Source: an archaeon (GTDB lineage: Archaea; Altiarchaeota; Altiarchaeia; IMC4; QMZM01). From it: a DNA stretch of 10,207 nucleotides. A program made the translations under genes and the position numbers. Of the stretch, positions 6,295 through 10,207 are shown piece after piece. How positions within the stretch are numbered: the stretch's first letter is position 1; each line of letters starts with the position of its first letter. The notes below the pieces were generated by a model, which was not told the DNA's origin, did no database searches, and worked only from the letters and a program-made list of their open reading frames with translations. The stretch is from assembly GCA_029933895.1 (NCBI GenBank), contig JAOZNG010000028.1, forward strand, positions 1-10,207, read 5' to 3'.

Positions 6295-8091
6295 ATGGTG
6301 AAAAAAAGAGCAGACTACCTGTTCGAGCTCAGCTGGGAGGTATGCAACAAGGTAGGGGGGATACATACAGTTATAAAATCCAAGACCCAGGAAACAATAA
6401 GGATATACCAAGACAAGTACTTCCTGCTTGGGCCCTATTTTCTGGATAAGGCCGTTACGGAGTTTCAGGAGAAGATACCACCTAACGGGCTTCATAACGT
6501 ATGTAAAAAACTCAGGAAGGAGGGGATACTCTGCCACTTCGGGAAATGGCTGATCCCCGGGGAACCTAATATAATACTCCTCGATTACCAGGGCTTCATA
6601 CACAGGAATTATGATATTAAGGGGGAGTTCTGGGAGAGTTATGGGATCGATTCCTTGGGCACTGTGTTCTCTGATTTCGATGAACCCCTGCTCTGGGGGG
6701 TTGCCGCAGGCAGGTTTCTGGAGGAAATCGCTAAATCCAGGTTTTTTAGGGATAAGAAGATCGTAGCCCATTTCCATGAGTGGCTTGCATGCGGTGCCCT
6801 GCTACATCTAAAAAGGAAGAACGTGGATATAGGCACCGTGTTCACAACCCACGGGACCATGCTTGGAAGGGCTATGGCGGGAAATAACGTAGAGCTATAT
6901 AACGAGATAGATAAGATTGATCCAGAAAAGGAGGCATATAACTTCAATGTTCACCCGAAACATCAGGTGGAGCGGGTGTCAGCTCACGTCTGTGACGTAT
7001 TTACCACAGTAAGCGAGATAACCTCCATGCAGGTGGAGAACTTCCTAAAAAAAAAGCCGGACCTGTTACTTTATAACGGATTCAGTATACATGATTATCC
7101 CTCATTTGAGCAGATTTCGCTGGATCATATCCTATACAGGGAGAAGATAAAGAGATTTCTGGAGTACTATTTCTTCCCATACTACTCCTTCGACCTCGAT
7201 AACACATTGATTTATTTCACCACAGGGAGATATGAATTCCACAACAAAGGGTTTGATGTCTTCATTGAGGCATTGTCTAGGCTAAACAGGGAGCTTAAGA
7301 GGAAGAACTCAAGGAAGACTATTGTTGCATTTTTCTGGGTTCCGAGGAGCACTATAAGGATAAAACCTGAAATCACGCATAATAGGGCATATTTTGAGGA
7401 TGTGAAGGACTCTATAGAGGATAGCCTGGATGATATTGAGAGGAGGATTATAAGGAACCTGATATCCGGGAAATCTATTTCAACAGGCAACATATTCAGC
7501 GATAAACTGATTTTTGAAACAAAGAAGAAGGTGCGCAGGTTCCTCAAGGAGGGAACTCCGCCACTATGCACCCACGACCTGCTGGATGAGGATAAAGACC
7601 TGATACTGTCTTATTTCAGGAGATACGGTCTCTTGAACAGGAAGGAAGACAGGGTTAAGGTGATTTTTTATCCGATATACCTTACCGGGGCAGATAACCT
7701 CCTTGATTTAAACTACAATGAAGCAATACTGGGATCACATCTGGGGGTTTTCCCTTCATACTATGAGCCATGGGGATACACGCCCATGGAGACAGCTGCT
7801 TTAGGCGTTGCCTCCGTTACCACAGACTACTCTGGTTTCGGAAGATATCTGATGCAGAACAAGAGCAGGGTCAACCGGGGAGTGTTCATTATTGAAATGT
7901 TCAACAGGAGCCATGAAAACAAAATAGATAACCTCTACAAATGCCTATATGAGTACTCAAAGCTTAAAGTGAACCAGAGAGTGGAAAACAAGATGGAGGC
8001 GCATAATATAATCTCTCTTGTGGAATGGAATGTTTTGATAAAAAACTATGTCATGGCCCATAACGCAGCGGTTAATAAAGCCTATACATAA
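6295..8091 (+). CDS. Glycogen synthase, GT3 (eukaryote-like) family
   Basis: Transfers glucose from a nucleotide sugar (UDP-glucose in characterised GT3 enzymes) to the ends of alpha-1,4-glucan. The 598-residue GT-B protein follows the yeast/animal synthase pattern throughout, not the bacterial GT5 GlgA pattern: FELSWEVCNKVGGIHTVI (10-27), AHFHEW (158-163), TTHGTMLGRAMAGN (184-197), VFTTVSEIT (235-243), GRYEFHNKGFDVFIEALSRLN (311-331), THDLLDEDKDLIL (426-438), and the catalytic-site block HLGVFPSYYEPWGYTP (482-497), with Glu491 in the EPWGYT motif. The animal N- and C-terminal phosphorylation tails are absent. In the C-terminal helix (about 557-577), most arginines that bind glucose-6-phosphate in the yeast enzyme appear replaced. 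The ATG follows CAGGA at 6285-6289 by 5 nt. It is 11 nt after the DUF5752-like gene and 20 nt before the debranching enzyme. Confidence 0.95.
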   Translation: MVKKRADYLFELSWEVCNKVGGIHTVIKSKTQETIRIYQDKYFLLGPYFLDKAVTEFQEKIPPNGLHNVCKKLRKEGILCHFGKWLIPGEPNIILLDYQGFIHRNYDIKGEFWESYGIDSLGTVFSDFDEPLLWGVAAGRFLEEIAKSRFFRDKKIVAHFHEWLACGALLHLKRKNVDIGTVFTTHGTMLGRAMAGNNVELYNEIDKIDPEKEAYNFNVHPKHQVERVSAHVCDVFTTVSEITSMQVENFLKKKPDLLLYNGFSIHDYPSFEQISLDHILYREKIKRFLEYYFFPYYSFDLDNTLIYFTTGRYEFHNKGFDVFIEALSRLNRELKRKNSRKTIVAFFWVPRSTIRIKPEITHNRAYFEDVKDSIEDSLDDIERRIIRNLISGKSISTGNIFSDKLIFETKKKVRRFLKEGTPPLCTHDLLDEDKDLILSYFRRYGLLNRKEDRVKVIFYPIYLTGADNLLDLNYNEAILGSHLGVFPSYYEPWGYTPMETAALGVASVTTDYSGFGRYLMQNKSRVNRGVFIIEMFNRSHENKIDNLYKCLYEYSKLKVNQRVENKMEAHNIISLVEWNVLIKNYVMAHNAAVNKAYT

Positions 8092-8111
8092 AGTTCAAAG
8101 AATGCTAAACA

Positions 8112-9911
8112 ATGCAGCTTGTCCACAAAATAGGGGGAAAAACAATATCCAAGGAAACCAATAAAGAAACCTTTTTCCTTTTAACAAACCATAGGCTGGG
8201 ATACACTTACCTCCCCAACCAACCCTCTCTGGGTAGAGAAAGCCGGTACATGGGGGTATTCTTTCCAATCAATAATTCACTGTATCGGGTTTTAGCTGAA
8301 TTGAGACCCGACAGGGATTTCCGGGTGAGGAAGGTTGTCAACGAATTCTACAGGGTGGGGAGGGACATAACAGGAAACAGGGAGGTTTTTTTCATGCCCT
8401 CCAATCTTAACTCCCTTGTCTACAGGCTCAGGAAAACGGAGCCAGTAAAACTATGTCTCGACGTGAGGCCTTCCTACGAGCCAGATGCCTTCAGCGGATT
8501 CTATGTGCTATCTGAAAAAGACGGTAAACTTCTGGTAGAGTATAGCAGAGAGAATCCGGAGTCTGGAGGAATGGGATACAGGCTCTATATCGCAATCAAA
8601 GCCGGCAGGCTGGATTATGACGAGGTATCCCAGTGGAGGTCTGTGAGTTATGAACTGGACCGGGAGAGGGATTCCCCTCCAGTGGAATTGACCGTATATG
8701 ACCTTGCCAGGATAAGGGCTAAGAATCTAGTGGTTTCATGCTCCCCAAACAAGAAGAAGGCCTTAAGTGAGGCGGATTACGTCTACAACAACCTCAGGAA
8801 GCTGGAGAATAAGTATAGAAGGCATGTGAAGGAAACGATCGGTGGCAGAGAGCTTAAGGGTGATGTGTTTTTCGCCTACAACGCCTGCAGGCTTTCCCTA
8901 GACCAGTTGACGGTGGATGGACGGATACACGCCGGTCTGCCGTGGTTTTTCCAGATATGGAGCCGGGATGAGCTTCTCTCCATGAAAAACCTCTCCCCTG
9001 TTGACAAGAAAAGAATTATTTACAGCTATCTGGACAGGCTGCAGGAGGACGGCAGGGTCCCCAACATTGTGGGGGATGATTCAAAAACGAATGCTGACTC
9101 CGTTGGCTGGTTGTTTAAGCGAATAGATGAATGTTTCGGTGAGTTCACTCTGGAGGAGAGGGATCATGTACTGGAGCGGTTCATGGAAAGCATCTCTCGG
9201 ATAAAGGAAAACTACATCAGAGACGTGTTCTTGATGAACGGAGCGGGGGAGACGTGGATGGACACTGTATGCAGGGGTGATGGAAGATCAGGTTACAGGA
9301 TAGAGATTCAGTCTATGTTGTTGCGTATGTATGCTCTGGGCTGCAGGTTAACCAGGTTAAAGAAGGGGGAGAAGTCATCGAATCTCTTCAATCTCCTGGA
9401 GAAGGATTTATCCGGGAGAGTGAGGGAGCACTTCTGGAAGAAAAATGTGTTATGGGATGGGGTGGATGATTCAACAGCCAGACCCAACATCTTTATCGCA
9501 GCCTATGTTTACCCTGAACTCCTCTCCAGGGGGGAGTGGATTAAGTGTTTCCGGAATATACTCTCCAGACTGTGGCTTAGCTGGGGTGGTCTATCCTCAA
9601 TCGACAAATCCAGTGAATTGTTTATGGAGAATCATACTGGTGAGAGACCCGACAGCTACCATAGAGGGGATTCCTGGTTTTTCCTGAACAATATGGCGGC
9701 TCTTGTTTTATACATGACAGAGAGGGAAAAATTCAGGAGATACATAGACGGGATAATAGAGGCCTCCACGAAGGATATACTCTGGGATGGGATGTTGGGG
9801 CATCATTCAGAGATAAGTTCCGCTGCTATGCAAGAGTCCTGTGGCTGCGGTATGCAGGCCTGGAGCAGCGCCACATACCTGGAATTAATAGATGAGGTAT
9901 ACAGGAGATAA
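8112..9911 (+). CDS. Amylo-alpha-1,6-glucosidase (glycogen debranching), GH133 type
   Basis: Hydrolyses the alpha-1,6-linked glucose at glycogen branch points. The 599 residues comprise an N-terminal beta-rich domain (about 1-230; FLLTNHRLGY at 22-31 fits the loose N-terminal pattern of archaeal/bacterial debranching enzymes) and a C-terminal (alpha/alpha)6 domain (about 245-599). The latter carries the family blocks GLPWFFQIWSRDE (275-287), NADSVGWLF (327-335), GETWMDT (379-385), SYHRGDSWFF (515-524) and ESCGCGMQAWSSATYLE (575-591). It has only the glucosidase half; the 4-alpha-glucanotransferase domain of eukaryotic debranching enzymes is absent, as is usual for the prokaryotic short form. 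The ATG has no good ribosome binding site, so translation may depend on read-through from the synthase gene 20 nt upstream. The ATG at 8102 is out of frame. It ends the glycogen cluster. Confidence 0.92.
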   Translation: MQLVHKIGGKTISKETNKETFFLLTNHRLGYTYLPNQPSLGRESRYMGVFFPINNSLYRVLAELRPDRDFRVRKVVNEFYRVGRDITGNREVFFMPSNLNSLVYRLRKTEPVKLCLDVRPSYEPDAFSGFYVLSEKDGKLLVEYSRENPESGGMGYRLYIAIKAGRLDYDEVSQWRSVSYELDRERDSPPVELTVYDLARIRAKNLVVSCSPNKKKALSEADYVYNNLRKLENKYRRHVKETIGGRELKGDVFFAYNACRLSLDQLTVDGRIHAGLPWFFQIWSRDELLSMKNLSPVDKKRIIYSYLDRLQEDGRVPNIVGDDSKTNADSVGWLFKRIDECFGEFTLEERDHVLERFMESISRIKENYIRDVFLMNGAGETWMDTVCRGDGRSGYRIEIQSMLLRMYALGCRLTRLKKGEKSSNLFNLLEKDLSGRVREHFWKKNVLWDGVDDSTARPNIFIAAYVYPELLSRGEWIKCFRNILSRLWLSWGGLSSIDKSSELFMENHTGERPDSYHRGDSWFFLNNMAALVLYMTEREKFRRYIDGIIEASTKDILWDGMLGHHSEISSAAMQESCGCGMQAWSSATYLELIDEVYRR

Positions 9912-9934
9912 GAGTATCTCTTCCCCGTTAATGT

Positions 9935-9980
9935 CATCCATTTATCTAGGCTGATACCATCTATTTATCTAGGATGGTTC
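9935..9980 (+). repeat. 23-bp tandem duplication spanning promoter and start of the flavoprotein gene
   Basis: Two adjacent 23-bp units (9935-9957 and 9958-9980) match at 19 of 23 positions; the first 19 bp follow CATCYATTTATCTAGGMTG. Both contain ATTTATCTAGG (9940-9950 and 9963-9973). Copy 1 places a TATA-like TTTATCTA about 29 nt before the start codon, good spacing for a near-leaderless start. Copy 2 contains the ATG itself (9974-9976) where copy 1 has CTG. The pair could be a duplicated promoter or a tandem operator. Confidence 0.7.
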
Positions 9981-10207
9981 ATGACGTGGTGATTATTGGA
10001 GGGGGGCCTGCTGGTGCTACGGCAGCGATTTATGCCAAAAGAAGCGGCCTGGATGTTTTGTTGATCGAGAAGGGCGTTATCGGCGGATACATAGCTAACG
10101 CCATGCACCTGGAGAACTACCCAGGCTTTAAGTCAATATCTGGCATGGATTTCAGTGAAAAACTAAGAAGGCAGCTGGAGAACCTTGATGTTGGAATCCT
10201 CCAGGAT
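9974..10207 (+). CDS. Thioredoxin reductase-like FAD/NAD(P) oxidoreductase (3' end outside window)
   Basis: Only the first 78 residues are present. They show the FAD-binding Rossmann motif VVIIGGGPAGATAAIYAKR (5-23), the beta-strand LDVLLIEKG, and the GGYIAN...LENYPGF segment typical of thioredoxin reductase N-termini, where the flavin is contacted. The known family passes electrons from NADPH to thioredoxin or related proteins. The CxxC active site of thioredoxin reductases lies further along and is not in the window, so a ferredoxin-NADP reductase-like or other flavoprotein is possible. The start ATG follows CTAGG and a TATA-like element about 29 nt upstream. The 62-nt gap after the debranching gene contains the tandem duplication, so it is probably a separate transcription unit. 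Confidence 0.85.
   Translation, partial: MVHDVVIIGGGPAGATAAIYAKRSGLDVLLIEKGVIGGYIANAMHLENYPGFKSISGMDFSEKLRRQLENLDVGILQD

Noticed and set aside
6247-6777. Minus-strand open frame of 176 codons
   Set aside because: It lies antisense to the strongly conserved N-terminal part of the glycogen synthase, and its translation, rich in Pro, Leu and Tyr, resembles no protein family.
7212-7571. Minus-strand open frame of 119 codons
   Set aside because: It is antisense to the middle of the synthase gene and shows the hydrophobic/serine-rich composition typical of a reverse shadow.
1-10207. CRISPR arrays, insertion sequences, phage or toxin-antitoxin genes
   Set aside because: No regularly spaced repeats, transposase motifs, terminal inverted repeats or matching small gene pairs were found; the window is mainly metabolic.

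Overview
The window looks archaeal. The NMN adenylyltransferase is of the archaeal NadM type. Most genes have a TATA-like box about 25-30 nt before the start codon and little or no leader. Terminators are plain T-runs, arginine is mostly AGG/AGA, and the glycogen synthase is of the eukaryote-like GT3 type. I cannot name the lineage with confidence; a euryarchaeal or DPANN-type genome with moderate GC would fit. There is no sign of phage, insertion sequences, CRISPR, tRNA or rRNA.

Layout. (1) 1-2866, plus strand: glutamine synthetase (glnA, type I-alpha), the carbamoyl-phosphate synthase small subunit (carA, with no carB beside it), and an 89-residue membrane protein. (2) 2837-5688, minus strand: a CheY-like receiver protein, a 646-residue exported/membrane protein of unknown function, and nadM. 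The last two overlap by 8 nt; the first two are 31 nt apart. The 3' end of nadM overlaps the small membrane protein gene tail-to-tail by 30 nt. (3) 5689-5926: a divergent, AT-rich control region. (4) 5927-9911, plus strand: a compact glycogen cluster of a small basic DUF5752-like protein, a GT3 glycogen synthase and a GH133-type amylo-1,6-glucosidase, with gaps of 11 and 20 nt. (5) 9912-10207: a 23-bp tandem duplication that forms the promoter/start region of a thioredoxin reductase-like flavoprotein, cut off by the window end.

How the genes work together. GlnA makes glutamine and CarA hydrolyses it to feed carbamoyl phosphate synthesis, so the first two genes form a short nitrogen-assimilation segment. 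The receiver protein and the large membrane protein may form a signalling or envelope-stress unit, with nadM (NAD+ synthesis) coupled translationally to the membrane protein. The glycogen cluster supplies chain elongation (GT3) and 1,6-branch removal (GH133). No branching enzyme, phosphorylase or glycogenin is present here.

Most worth following up: the DUF5752-GT3-GH133 cluster, with an apparently dismantled glucose-6-phosphate arginine cluster in the synthase; the receiver/membrane protein/nadM operon; and the 23-bp tandem duplication at the flavoprotein start.
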